Part shown: positions 22,590-34,662 of the stretch, in pieces | How the letters are laid out: every line of letters begins with the position of its first letter | How positions within the stretch are numbered: position 1 is the stretch's first letter | NCBI GenBank assembly: GCA_963678675.1 | Contig: OY783193.1 | Span: forward strand, 31,711,082 to 31,775,081 | DNA: 64,000 bases | Direction: 5' to 3' | DNA from: Xiphydria camelus | Lineage: Eukaryota > Arthropoda > Insecta > Hymenoptera > Xiphydriidae | The notes under the pieces: generated by a model | The model's database searches: none | What the model saw: the letters and a program-made list of their open reading frames with translations, nothing else | What the model was told of the DNA's origin: nothing | Made by a program: the position numbers and the translations under genes

Positions 22590-24528
22590 GATCAACACAC
22601 TGAAAAGAAGTAGTCATGGCTTACGCCATTGGGTTCCCACGAATCATATGCCTCGCTGCATCGTTTTCGTACGGTACTGAAAAATTCGAACTTTAACATT
22701 AAAAATGATATAATTACTTAATAGTAAATATTTATAATGAATTTCTCTAAGAGTACAAATATTAGATGCACTATGAACAACAGCATGACAGGGTGGAAAC
22801 ATCTATTCTCGTTTCGTATAACTTCACGATTATTGCTAGCAAACGATACGATAAATGACGACTGCCATGTTTGTTTACAATTGTTATTTTATTATAATTG
22901 AGCTTTCACGGGTTTGTTTCTATTTTTGGAGAGAAGGAGAAACGGAGAAAGGGGGAGGGGAAAGAGAGGAAGAGAAGGAGGAGAGGAGAGAGCAGAAAGG
23001 GGGAAACATTTCAGATATAGCGATAATTTTCTGCAAACGTCATTAGTTGGAAAATTATGGAACTTTATGGGACTCTTGCAATTAAAGGAAAGCTGGCTCC
23101 AAAGGGCTACAAATCAGAATGGAGAAGTTGCATGATTTTAAAAATTTATTTTCTGATTCTGTACATTATTCGGCGATACTGGAACAATACTTAAAGAAAA
23201 TTTAGGTGTACCCCATTTCGCCATAATAAAAGCCCTAGCAGGATAAGCATGGTGAGTCTGCCCCCAACACCAATTTGATTCATTTTTTATAGTGATGTCT
23301 GCTTGATATGAAATTAATTTACAGCAACCCTCAACATTTTCAGAGATAGCAATTGTAGAAAATATTTCAATATTCCTCAAATTCGTTTTTTAAATTATTG
23401 TGTCACTGTAAATCAATCTTTATCGGCATCAAAATTCTAAAGTATGTTTCAGACATCGAGTATTCAAGAAAAAAATATTAGTTCGAATTTTCTGCACGGT
23501 AGATTAAAAAAATATTAAAGTCAATAAACATTAATTATGTAATGAATGAACACGGTTGAGTACCACTACGAAATTTTTTGACAACATATTTGGCCATTAA
23601 TCTATAATATGTATATGTATTTTTTTTTTAATCTTTAGATTTGGTGAAACACTGTTAAAAGAATTAAGTTAGTGTTATACCCGGGGGAATATGGCACATC
23701 GGGTAATATGACACAGTTCGATAGTTTCTTTCAAAGCCAACAATTGGCATCAATGGTCCTATTAACACGTTAGTGTGAGACAGTAACCACGCGTGAATTA
23801 TTTACAAATCAAATTTATTAGTTTTTTTTAGTGAATAACATCAGTTTAAGGGTAAATACCGTTGAAAAGTTTTCTTATGTTGTTACTCTATAGTGGTGAA
23901 GGAAGTTTCAAGTAGATTTGATCAATTTTAATATTAGTATGCCAAAGTATGATTCGTAACCTTACTTTTTTGTGGCGGAATATTCAGTTATACGTATCTT
24001 AAAGAAGTGCTTTTATTTTTATTTTGATAGGGTTTATTGTGTGGGGTAATATGCCTTATGATTTTTGACTGCGGCATATTATCCCAAGCAGCGGTGTATT
24101 ACACATTTTTGCGTTTGTTTGAGATGCCTCGAACTTATATTCGAAAAAACACAAGAGCTTTATGTTTTTAATCTTATAAAATAATTTAATTCTTACGGAA
24201 ATAGCATGTTACCATATTACCCATGGGTACGGGTAATATGGCCATATAGCGTATCATTCGACATTTCTACTTGTAACATCTTTGTCAGTAGGAATATGGC
24301 AACGAGCATTTAAATTTTTTTCAACATTTCTACACTAATTTTCATTAATTTTTTTTTATAATTAAATCCACTGTGCACCCTTTCGACACTTTTTTCAATT
24401 GATTGAATTTATGGTCAACTCACGATAAATATACACATTTAAGGTTAAGGTAACTACCATAAACAGTACAAACGACAACGGCGACACCACGCGAATTAGT
24501 TGAAACGGGCGACAGTAAGCGAACATAT
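22590..24528. other. Dispersed repeat remnants, no gene recognised
   Basis: A purine tract lies at about 22925-23000. The segment at about 23150-23230 (TTCTGATTCTGTACATTATT...) is a diverged direct copy of the one at about 21555-21635. From about 23680 to 24250, inverted GGGGGAATATGGCAC / GTAATATGG motifs suggest a degraded pogo-like non-autonomous element. Confidence 0.35.
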
Positions 24529-24774
24529 GAGGCGGTAAAAGGCAAAGTGGTGTAAGTCATTTCTAGAAACAGAAGAATTTAATAGAAATGTTGCCGTTTT
24601 TAGCCGTTTATAGTTTGCCGTTTGTATTTGTGCTGCCATCCTATGGACCTTTGAACGAAGTTATAACTTACACCACTATTCTAGCTAACACACTTGATTA
24701 TATAGATAACGTTTTTCGCCATTATCTTAAAATGACAAAAAAGTGACTTACACCACTTTGCCTTTTACCGCCTC
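24529..24774. mobile_element. MITE with GAGGCGGTAAAAGGCAAAGT ends
   Basis: Left and right ends are inverted copies (GAGGCGGTAAAAGGCAAAGT / ACTTTGCCTTTTACCGCCTC). The same family recurs at 48441-48993, where it carries another MITE. No ORF. Confidence 0.75.
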
Positions 24775-24849
24775 AGATGTATCTAAGGGGAATTATGTTG
24801 AGTTGCACAGGCCTGGCCGTAATCATACTTATAACCAACCCCAAACAGC

Positions 24850-26290
24850 ATGAGTCGATAAATTATTTAAACAATAAACTTATGCAAATATCTCGAAAAC
24901 GGTGAGAGATACGGCGAAACAGAGAAAATGTTTGGATTCTGCCTATAGGGGGTTGAACTTTTAGCCGTGATAATATTACCACACATAGCAAGTCGATAAA
25001 TTGTTTACAATTTGTTTAAACAATAAATATTTGCAAATATGTTGGAAACGGTAAGAGGTACAATAAAACGGAGAAAATGTTCGCCTTTCGGAGGAGGGGG
25101 GGGTTCACCTTTTAGCAGTGATGAGATTACTAAAGAGAGTGAAATGATAATTTGTTTTAATGATAAATTTATGCAAATATCTCGGAAACGGTGAGAGATA
25201 CGGCGAAAGAGAGAAAATTGTGGAGTTCCGTCCAGGAGGTTGGACTCATAGTCGTGATAATATTGAGTGAGTCGATAAATTATTAATAATTTGTTTAGAC
25301 AATAAACTTTTGTAAAGATCTCAGAAACGGCAAGAGATACGATGAAACGGAGATTTCCAGGTTGGGAGAAGGGGTCTAATTTTTAGCGGTGATCATATTA
25401 ATTACCTAAGAGAGCGAAACGATAATTTGTTTAAATAATGAACTTATGCAAATATCTCGAAAACGGTAAGAGATACGGAGAACATTTCGGAGTTTCATCT
25501 AGAAGGGTAGAATTTTCAGCCGTAATGGTATTACCGCACATAGCGAGTCGATAAATTGTTTAACAATTTGTTCAGACAATAAATTTGCAAATATCTCGGA
25601 AATGGTAAAAGATACAGTGAAACGGGGAATATTTTCGGGCATCGAAGAGAGGTCTAATTTTTCTCAGTAATTGTATTACCAAGGAGGGCTAAACAATAAT
25701 TTGTTTAAATAATAAACCTATGCAAATATTTCGAAACGGTAAGAGATACGATGGAACGGAGAAAATATTAGGGTTTCGAAGGGGATCGAACTTTAAATCG
25801 TATTAATATTACCGTAGAGAGCGTATCGATAATTTGTTTAAACAATAAACTTATGCAAATATCTTGGAAACGATGAAAGATACGAAGAAGTGGAGGAAAC
25901 TTTGAGGCGATAAGTAAAAAGTCGAATCCTCAGCCGCGATTTTATTACTGAACAGTATAAGTCGATAGTTTATTTAAATAATAAATTAATGCAAATGTCT
26001 CGAAAATGGGGATACGACGAAACAGAAAATTTAGGAGTTTCATAAAGGTGGTCGAATGTTCAATCGCGATAGCATCACCAAACAGAGCGAATCGATAATT
26101 ATTTAAACAATAAAACTTTTCAAATATCTCGGAAACAGTGGGAAATACGGCGAAATGGAGAAAATTTGAAGACTGCATAGACTTAAAGTATCGAATGTTT
26201 AACAGTAACGGTATTAATTTTAAAAACGCGAGTTAATCATTTATTTAAACAATGAGTTGATGCAATCTTCTCGGAAATGATGTTAAATGG
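24850..26290. repeat. Degenerate tandem array, about 140-bp unit, eleven copies
   Basis: The core GCAAATATCTCGGAAACGGT, with variation, occurs near 24886, 25032, 25173, 25315, 25448, 25588, 25721, 25854, 25991, 26120 and 26265, i.e. every 129-146 bp. Each unit also carries a TTTAAACAATAAACTTATG-like stretch upstream and a G-rich GGGGGTTGAACTTTTAG-like stretch downstream. There is no coding capacity. It resembles an old satellite block inside the RBM42 intron. Confidence 0.8.
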
Positions 26291-26486
26291 GTCAAAACTG
26301 GTGAAATTATGACAACGCAAAAGTATATTGAATTGTCAGAAGATATATGAAAATGGAAAAGTCGATCCATAAGTTATAGACGATTTTTAAAAAATTAGTC
26401 ATATCCCCCAAAATACATTAAAGATGTACATTATAAAAATACGCAAAGGATTATGCGGGCCACTTAAAGAAATAACCCACTAATAA

Positions 26487-27080
26487 CACTAGTCTACAGT
26501 GGAAAAGTATCTGAAATAATTTTAACTAATTTATGCTTGTCTACCCATGCTGAATACGAGTTCATAAGTAAAAGTCATTTATTAGTTTACGTTCTCACGA
26601 TACCTGATATCTTCCAAATTTAACGATTCTAACCTCATTTAATTTGAAAATATTGATATTTACTTGGTTAGTTGCTATCGAATGTAAAAATTATTGTGTT
26701 TTAGTGCTTTGTTTTGTATTACTAAGTATTAATAGTGTTAAAAGAGCGCTTCCATTAGGACATTGCAAATATTGAAAAACGATATCAGGGCAAGTGGAAT
26801 GTTTCAATGTTGGCGGATTATTGCTGGACTCTTTGTCGAGATGTTACAGAAGCAAAATATAAGAGGGCAGCGAAAAAACCACGTCGCATTCTGCTTACGA
26901 ATAGAAAAACGTTATGATGTGTGATAATTTTGGCGAGAAACTTGTATTTTTTTTTCTAAAAAATTGAAACTAATTTTAAAATGTCATGATTATTTTCGTA
27001 TTGAACATGTGAAAATTAATTTTAAAAAAGTTACTTTACTTTAAGAATACTTTTTCAAAGTCACAATTTGTAGACTAGTG
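26487..27080 (+). mobile_element. Element with CACTAGTCTACA ends and TAA target duplication, inside the giant foldback
   Basis: The ends CACTAGTCTACA / TGTAGACTAGTG are flanked by TAA at 26484-26486 and 27081-27083. The opposite arm of the host foldback shows the empty site (ACTAATAATCGTGTC on the matching strand), which confirms the insertion. CACTA-type ends with a 3-bp duplication point to the CMC/EnSpm group, though PIF-like is possible. It contains the short coding remnant at 26759-26917. Confidence 0.65.
26759..26917 (+). pseudogene. C-terminal exon of a transposon protein
   Basis: After CTTCCATTAG, 52 codons run to TGA: DIANIEKRYQGKWNVSMLAD, YCWTLCRDVTEAKYKRAAKK and a basic end. The motif KRYQGKW..SMLADYCW looks like a conserved C-terminal block of a transposon-encoded protein, but I cannot name the family with confidence. 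No upstream coding exon is left in this 594-bp element. Confidence 0.4.
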
Positions 27081-29189
27081 TAATCGTGTCGACAAAAAGC
27101 TCAGCAACAATTCCACCCCGCGTTTCCAAGTACATTTTTCGGGGTGTACGAGTATACTCCGTGTATAGTTCATCTAGAAAAACCCCAATGAAAATTGCAC
27201 GCCGCGTTTCGTCTCCCTCAAATAAAATATTTCACTTCAAAAAAGTATTGATATCCGAATGTAGTGCCGAGTACCTGTACCAAGTATTTTTTCAGGGTGG
27301 GTGATATATAAAGGAGCGGGTAGGGTCTAAAAATCAATTTATGGCCTTTTCTTATAGTAAAACATTTAAAGAATGTTGTGTCAAAATTTCAAGTCAGTCG
27401 GAGCAAAACTCTCAGTCATAGACCTTTAAGTCTCCGCTCCTCTAATACTGCGGAGCGGCAAGAACTCGGCGCTCATGAATCGATTTCCAAGATTTAAATA
27501 TGAAATAATTATGTATGCAAGCTAATATCAATAGAAACCTCCTGGTGCAATTTGGGGTAGATTGACCGTGTAGTATGTCTGATAAAAATTAATTACCGAG
27601 TAGAAAATAACCCAGAGTCTTATGGGCAAGACGCATTTCTTAGGGTGTTTGTGTGTAAAATCCAAGATTAAAATATAAAAAATATACCAAAAAACGGGGG
27701 AAAAAAAACAAAAATTTACACCCATTGATGAAAATTATTGACCGTTTGATACTTTAGTTATAACTAATTTCTGCTTCTCGGTGTTCGGAAATAGCGCGTC
27801 GAGTACATGCGGTAACGTCGCATCAGTGGAGTGGGTTCAAGCAGCATGCATTTCAGATCTCGTTTTCCCCACGATACACTCAAACGTTTGACTGTATCGT
27901 GGTTTTCTCTACTGGGCCACGAGCCCATTGATAATATGCGTTGCCACACATAAAAAGACGCTAGTCAAAGGAGGCACATTATTTGAATAATAAGTGAAAA
28001 ATAATCAAAATAATCGACTAATTCTTATGGTCATAAATTTTATAATTCACAAAGAGAATTTTCAATTCTAAATCATAGTTTTTTGATGACTTTTTTTACG
28101 GACACTCAACGATCACTTTGGAGAGTGACCATACTACTTTAAACGCTTGTTTCTCGAAACCAAGTTTTAAAAGTCCGTAGACATCATTTAAAAAATACTG
28201 CACCGATTCTTTTCAAATTTTGGATACACTTTCTACATATAAAATACCAGACCCCCCCGTTTTTCTTTTTCTTTTTTTGTTACATTAAGGGGGTTTTACA
28301 GCAACAAAATGACGGATTTTTTCGTGAAAAATCGCAATTTTTACTTCAAATAATCACCAAAAATAATTCTACGTTGAAATATAGTGTCCACCGCAAATTA
28401 TCTTTTCTAAAAAACGTCCTCGAAAATGCTTCGTCACCGGCTTATTTCTCAATATTTTTCTACAAAAAAATTACAAAATATTCGAATGATGCTTTGTAAC
28501 ATGCGAAACATTAGAATATATCTAACTAAACCTAACTAAAGTGACCGAGATCGAAATAATAAATTACTATATCAAAACAGGCCACCAATGTTGAAATGGT
28601 ACTTGGCGGGTCTGTGCCTGAACGAATTGGTGAATATTTGGCATCCGGTTATTATAATATTGCGTATTATATTATATTATAATTCTGATAGAGTCGGAAG
28701 ATGCAGAAGTTAATAAGCACAACGTTAGAAAACGCAAGTATGCTAAGATCCTTCAATTACACTGTATGAAAGCGGAGATTTTAATTTATTTATACCCTAT
28801 AACTTATGTTTTCCATTTGGTGGGTAGAGTCCTATTAGTCCTGACACTCATATTGTCTGTGTCACATAGGGTGTTTCACTCGAGAATCGTACAGAGTATA
28901 TTTTTATACTAACAATTTTACCAATACACTTATTTCGTCGGCAAATTGAAAAACGTTACTACATGATTGGGATAAGTGTTAATTAACTTATCCTCAAGTT
29001 GACGAACAATTATTTCACCGATCATTATAATCTTGCCATTCATCGACGAGAAAGTCTTGGCAAAATTAAATATACCTCACACGAACCTTCTGAGCGGATT
29101 ACCTCGTGCATTTATGATTATAAATAATTTTACTGCTTTAAGAAGTTAACACAAATAGGTAACTGCATTACTATACACAAGTATACATA

Positions 29190-29573
29190 CGGGGTGTTCT
29201 CAAACCTCTGATCCAGAGGAAAACCCTATGTTCATTAAAAAATTACGAACATAATGCAATTGATTTTATTGAAATTCGTTAAGAATTTACGGAGAAATTA
29301 ATTATTAAAAAGTAATTAATGTTTTGAATTTATTCGGCATTGATGACGCCATGTAGAAGATAATCGCAATTGCTATCGTTATTATAAATATTATCTTCAT
29401 GAGCCTTCATATAACGTCATCAATGCCGAATAATTTCAAAATATTAATTACTTTTTAATAATTAATTTCTCCGTAAATTCTTAACGGATTAAAAAAAAAA
29501 TCAATTGCATTATGTCCGTAATTTTTAATGAACATAGGGTTTCCCACTGGGTCAGAGGTTTGAGAACACCCGG
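29190..29573. mobile_element. MITE, TA target duplication
   Basis: The ends GGGGTGTTCTCAAACCTCTG / inverse (CAGAGGTTTGAGAACACCCG) are flanked by TA. The arms are about 150-170 bp and include AATTACGAACATAATGCAAT and the GGCATTGATGACG stretch. Located in the spacer of the giant foldback. Confidence 0.75.
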
Positions 29574-31627
29574 TATATCACCTGTCCAATAAAATAGCAT
29601 TGAATATACTAAAAATTTACTATAACTGATTTAGTCCGAATATAATACGTACCTTTTAAGAATAACAATGTATTCAGGCACGGGTCCGCCTAGTACCATT
29701 TTGAACATTGGTGGCCTGTGTTGTTATAGTCGTTTATTATTTCGATCTCGGTCACTTTAGTTAAGGTAGTATTGATCATTCTCCAAAGTGATCGTTGAGT
29801 GTCCGTAAAAAAATATTTAAAAATTCATAAAAAAACTATGATTTATAATTGAAAATTCTCTTTGTGAATTATAAAATTTATAACCATAAGAATTAGTCGA
29901 TTATTTTGATTATTTTTCACTTATTATTCAAATAATGCGTCTCCTTTGACTAGCATCTTGTTATGTGTGACAACGCTGTAAACTTCGAAATATTTTCCTC
30001 TCACACAATAACATGAGCGCCATAACCTAAATATACTCTCACCATGGCCAGTCAGCCACGATATAGGTAAGGGAAAATTTGAGAGGAAAAGAAAGACTGA
30101 GTGGCGTGAAAATGTCATTGTAGCGAATAAAAAACGTAAAATTTCACTTGAAACGTCAAATGAAACCACTCCACTGACGTGACGTTGCCGCATCTACTTG
30201 ATACGCTGTTTCCGAACACCGAGAAGCAGAAATTATTTATAACTAAAGTATCAAATGGTCAATAATTTTCATCGATGGTTGTACATTTTTGTTTTCTTCC
30301 CCGTTTTTTAGTATTTTTAAAAAATATTTTAATTTTGGATCTTACATAAAACCCCCAAAAATGTGATTTGCCCATAAGACTGGGTTTTTTCTTAATTGGT
30401 AATTAATTTTTATCAAATATACTAAACAACCAATCTCTACCACAAATTGCACAAGGAGGTTTCTATTGATATTAACTTGCATACAATAATGATTTCATAT
30501 TTTAATCTTGGAAATCGATTCGTGACCATACTACTTTAAGTTTAATTATACCGAGTGATTTGCAGGATAGGTGGCAGAAGATATCTGAAAGATTAGTCGA
30601 AGTTCTCACGCGCCCTTGCGCGTCTCTTATATATCACCCATCCTGAAAAATATTTGGTATAGGTACTCAGCATTATATTCAGATATCAATACTTTTTTTT
30701 TAAGTGAAATATTTTTTTGGAGGAAAATGAAACGCGGCGTGCAATTTTCATTGGCGTTTTTCTAGATGAACTATACGAGAAGTATACTTGTACACCCTGA
30801 AAAATGTACCTGGTACAGTCCCTTGGCACTACATTCGGATATCACTACTTTTTTAAGTGAATTTTTTTTTGGGGGGGGGGGGCGAGAGTGAAACGCGGGG
30901 TGCAATTGTTACAGAGCTTTTTATTGACACGATTATTAGTCGGTTATTTTTTTAAGTGGCCCCGCATAGTCCTTGGCATATTTTTAAAAAATTTTTATGT
31001 ATTTTGGGGTTTTCTCTCTACACCTTCTATGACATAGATTTTTAATTATGGTATCCGAAAGTGCCTCACGTCCGAATATGTCTCACTGTCCCCTAATTGT
31101 AAACATTTATAATGAGCTTCCTTAAGTAGAAATATTGTATGTACTATGAACAACCACATGGCAATGTACAAACAACTATTCCCGTGTCACGCAACTGCCC
31201 CATTCCTTAGGCGACCCAAGGACTCTTTAATGGAGATGCTTTGTTTGCAAGAGAGACTAATGGTGCCCATCCACGTACAGTCGGACTGCAGTCCCGGACT
31301 GTGAGCGATCCCGCCTTCAGTCCAAATTTCACCATACACGTACAGTTCGCCTGCAGTCCGTCGCCTGCAGTCCGTCGAAACTGTTAGAAAACTGCGTGTG
31401 TGGCGGTTGATCTGCAGTCCAGGCCTGTCGTGCTGAACTTTCATCGATGTTAAAAATTTTCTGTCAGTTCAGGGGGGAGGAAAGGTGATGGAGGGGATGG
31501 AAAGAGGGAAGGGAAGGGGAGCGGCGGCGGCGGCGGCGTCGTCGCGCTGGCTGGTAGGCGATTGTTGGGGGACGGAGTTTTGAGTCGATCGAAGATCCGA
31601 AAAACTATTTTATATACTTATTTTTAA

Positions 31628-31890
31628 CTAGCTGACCCGGCGAACTTCGTACCGCCTCAGAATCAATAAATGTTGCGTTAACTTAAAAACGAAATGTATT
31701 TTAATTATATTTAAACTAATTTAATTCACTTTACAGCAAGGCATTTGCTTTATTGAAACGAATATATATATTCTGCTATTCATCGCGGAGCAAATCCAAG
31801 AGTCAAAAGTCATAAAAATCTGTTCAGCCGTTCTTTAGTTATAAATTGTGTAACTAACCCGACTTTATTTTATATATACAGATAAAGAGA
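31628..31890. repeat. Insect dispersed retroposon-like repeat
   Basis: It begins CTAGCTGACCCGGCGAACTT and includes CTGTTCAGCCGTTCTTTAGT and AACTAACCCGACTTTATTTT, ending in a TATATACAGATA tail. This combination is familiar as a common dispersed repeat in insect genomes, usually seen as 3' fragments with short AT tails; I cannot assign its class with confidence. Confidence 0.45.
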
Positions 31891-31948
31891 TTTTTGTGAC
31901 CAATAAAGGTACCCTCTCGAGTTTGATAGGGTGAAATCAGAAAAACGA

Positions 31949-32961
31949 CTAAATCTTTGAATTTATCATTTCGAAGTTCTTTCGAAAAGTCAGTTGGTCT
32001 AGCTTGTTTTGGACCACACAGATGGCGTACTCGTAATCAGTTTCGAAACCTCCTCGCAACGAACGCTTGTAATCTTTGACTGAAGGCAAAGAATACCGAT
32101 GAAAAACTATATGTACACATGGAGCATCAGAACTGTATAGAATTTGTAGAATTTTCTTTGAAATATTGCCAAACGACTTTGGCACATCTTTAATACGACG
32201 AATTAAAAAAAAATCCATCAACAATTACGACATCGATTGCGGGAGATAACGTACTGTCATTTCTCAAATTTTTCGTCATCCTTCAATTTCTGAGCCGTTG
32301 AAACGTGAAACGCGGTATTGCATCATACACAGTCAAACAGTGGTATCTACAATAACCGTCGGTGCACATACCGCTTTTTACCTAAGCAGTTAGCATATAC
32401 CGCATTTAGATTATCGAAATGTTAAAGGGTATAGCCGGATAAGCATATGAAAACTACCCCCGCTTGAATTTCCCGCTTGAATTAAAAAGGAAGAAATCGT
32501 ACTATTTGAATTCCCACTTCTTAATTTGATAAGAAATACAACAACCGTTTGAAGCACTGATCGATTATCATTATCGCGCATAGAATGAAACATATTTCGT
32601 ATTTCATTTATATTTTTATATGAGAAACTAGTCAGTAACTTCACTTGATCTTCAGGATAAAAGAAATTACTTATATTATTCCTATAAGTAAAGAATCGCG
32701 GCCTCCAGCAAGATTATCTAAAAATTTTTGTAGATCAGAGGTTTCTACAAAACTTGAATTAAAAATCACTTTTAAAAGGCTCAGATCATCTTCGTAGAAC
32801 TTTTCTTTGATCAAATGATTTTTGCAGCATCGATTTCCAATAGGAATAAATACTCTTTTTTTAATATAGGCTTGCTTGCGAGCTTCAAAAGGAATGACAG
32901 TTATGTTGTTCGTTGATCCGCAAACACCGCAATACTTATGCGTAGAAACAACTCTTGGCAA
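31949..32961 (-). pseudogene. DDE_Tnp_4-type transposase remnant, copy 1
   Basis: Broken frames on the minus strand give, in order, an N-terminal zinc-knuckle-like segment (HKYCGVCGSTNNITVIPFEA, GNRCCKNHLI), a helical segment (LDNLAGGRDSLLIGII), then KLLTSFSYKNINEIRNMF and SMRDNDNRSVLQ, and finally a block ending YEYAICVVQNKL. The LLTGFS..NINEI..M..SMRD pattern is the region upstream of the DDE core in a large insect family of Harbinger-related (DDE_Tnp_4) transposases. The catalytic core is absent and the frames are interrupted. A near-identical second copy lies at 34663-36500. Confidence 0.5.
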
Positions 32962-33685
32962 TAATAATTCGATACGTTCGGATTGAATCTCTTCATTTCC
33001 ACTATGTAAATTAAATTCATAATCAGGATCATCTGTACATTGGCATTCTTTTACCTAAAAACGTTGCCGATTTCTCGTATGTCGATAAGTTAACAACATA
33101 ATTATAAGGAACAAAATAAGCTTCCCTTTTCTCACAACCATGTTAAATATTAGACATAAGGGGTATAGATGCAAAACCCGCTAAGTTCATTTTTGTCAAA
33201 TTTGAGGTAGATACGGGAATTTGTTCTTTACAAGTACGTGCATTAGGTCGAACATAATTTAGGTGCAAATTCCACCTTAAACCGTTAATAATAATATAAG
33301 GTAGAAAATACGCTTGCCAATGCAAGGCAATGGCCGTCTGCACCAGTTTTTGACGTTTCCTGTGAATTGCTATAAATGTGACTTGGCGGGTTTGGCATCT
33401 ATACCCCTCATATATTTCTTCTTCCAAACACAATTGATCGAACTGAACTGACTCATGAACTGTGCGTGTATGGCGAATCATCCGGCGGCCTGCAGTCCCT
33501 GGACTGTCCGGCGACGGCCTGCAGTCCGCAGAACTGTACGTGTGTGGTCAATGATAGTTCGGGACTGCAGATCAGAACTGTCAGTCCACGGACTGCAGTC
33601 CCGGACTGTGAGCGATCCCGCCTTCTCAGTCCAAATTTCACCATACACGTACAGTTCGCCTGCAGTCCATCGAAACTGTGCTGTG

Positions 33686-34613
33686 AAGGTAAAGTAGCCT
33701 AATAAGAGACCCCTTTTTTAAAAGAATTATAAATTTTACCAAATAAGACTTCTTTACGAACTTGAACACGTTTATTGAACAATACCATATATTTGCTGTA
33801 AAAAATAAATAAAGAATATGTAATTCTTTTGCGAACTTAGGAAAAAATAAACTTAAAGTAAATGAAGCAAATATTGGCAAGAAAATAACAGCGTTCCTAA
33901 TAAGAGACAGAGGTCTCATATTGGGATCTATTAGGAACTGTACATATTTGTTGGATCCTCAGTAAGAATATTTAAGCTAAATATTATTTCCTCTTTTCAC
34001 ACATTGGATAAATGAAATTTGCATCTTTTGCACCACAATCTTCGTGCGCTAACATTTTATGCACTTTACCCATTGTTCACCACGTGTGTCTGCAGAATAC
34101 AGATTCGTGCAAAACAGGCACTGCGTATCATTGTATTCTTCATTGTATCCGATGAAGTTCCTGGACAAGATTGTTTTACTCCAAGAGCATATTTTGAAGT
34201 TACTGAAGAAGAATCTTCGTCTGAATCAAGGGTCTCTTAATAGGGACCAGTAACATGATAAACAAAATATGTTCTTAGGTTGAATAATTTTAAACTTTCC
34301 TACATAAATCTAGCACAGTTAAATATGCATTACAATAGCTATCTAAGCAAATTTTAAGAAAATATTTCGTGCTTACCATTTTGAAAATACAATTTTTTTG
34401 CCACTTAACACTGTAAAACTTTCTCAAGCACGTTTCAGGAATTTATCTATGAAATGTTTGTTTCATCGAACTGAGCGAAACCTAGCGACACATTGACGTA
34501 CTGTGTAATATAGATAACTGTAAAATTAGGTGGTTTGTTTCTAGACTGCAAAATAAGCGAGATCGCATGGGGTCTCTTATTAGGGAGGTTCTTAATAGGC
34601 TCCTTTACCTTAC
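33686..34613. mobile_element. Non-autonomous element with AAGGTAAAGTAGCCTAATAA ends
   Basis: The left end AAGGTAAAGTAGCCTAATAAGAGACCC... is inverted at the right end (TTAATAGGCTCCTTTACCTT). Additional TAATAAGAGACC-type motifs occur inside at about 33896 and 34567. An ORF at about 34019-34253 shows no domain. The flanks are not a simple empty site of the neighbouring copies, so the junction history is unclear. Confidence 0.5.
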
Positions 34614-34662
34614 AGATAAAGAGATTTTTGTTACCAATAAAGGTACCTACTTCTCGAGTTTG

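Larger units (their letters stand above)
26395..31020. mobile_element. Giant imperfect inverted repeat (foldback), interrupted
   Basis: The left arm (about 26395-28620, excluding the insertion at 26487-27080) pairs with the right arm (about 29670-31020). Paired blocks include CCCCAAAATACAT at the outer end, CACGCCGCGTTTC at about 27200 with GAAACGCGGCGTGC at about 30728, ATTAGTCGATTATTTTGATT at about 29892 with its inverse near 28000, and GGCCACCAATGTTGAA near the inner end. The left arm has about 365 extra bases near 28135-28500. The spacer carries a MITE at 29190-29573. No transposase frame is visible; the minus ORFs at 27764-27949 and 29924-30193 are mirror images of each other's arm. Confidence 0.7.

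Noticed and set aside
24850..26290. CRISPR-like array
   Set aside because: Units are about 140 bp and degenerate throughout, without short identical repeats and unique spacers; the sequence is eukaryotic.
33143..33644. ORFs of 112 and 63 codons within the Harbinger-like composite, repeated at 36671-37197
   Set aside because: They are duplicated along with the repeat, overlap palindromic CTGCAGTCC motifs and show no domain.
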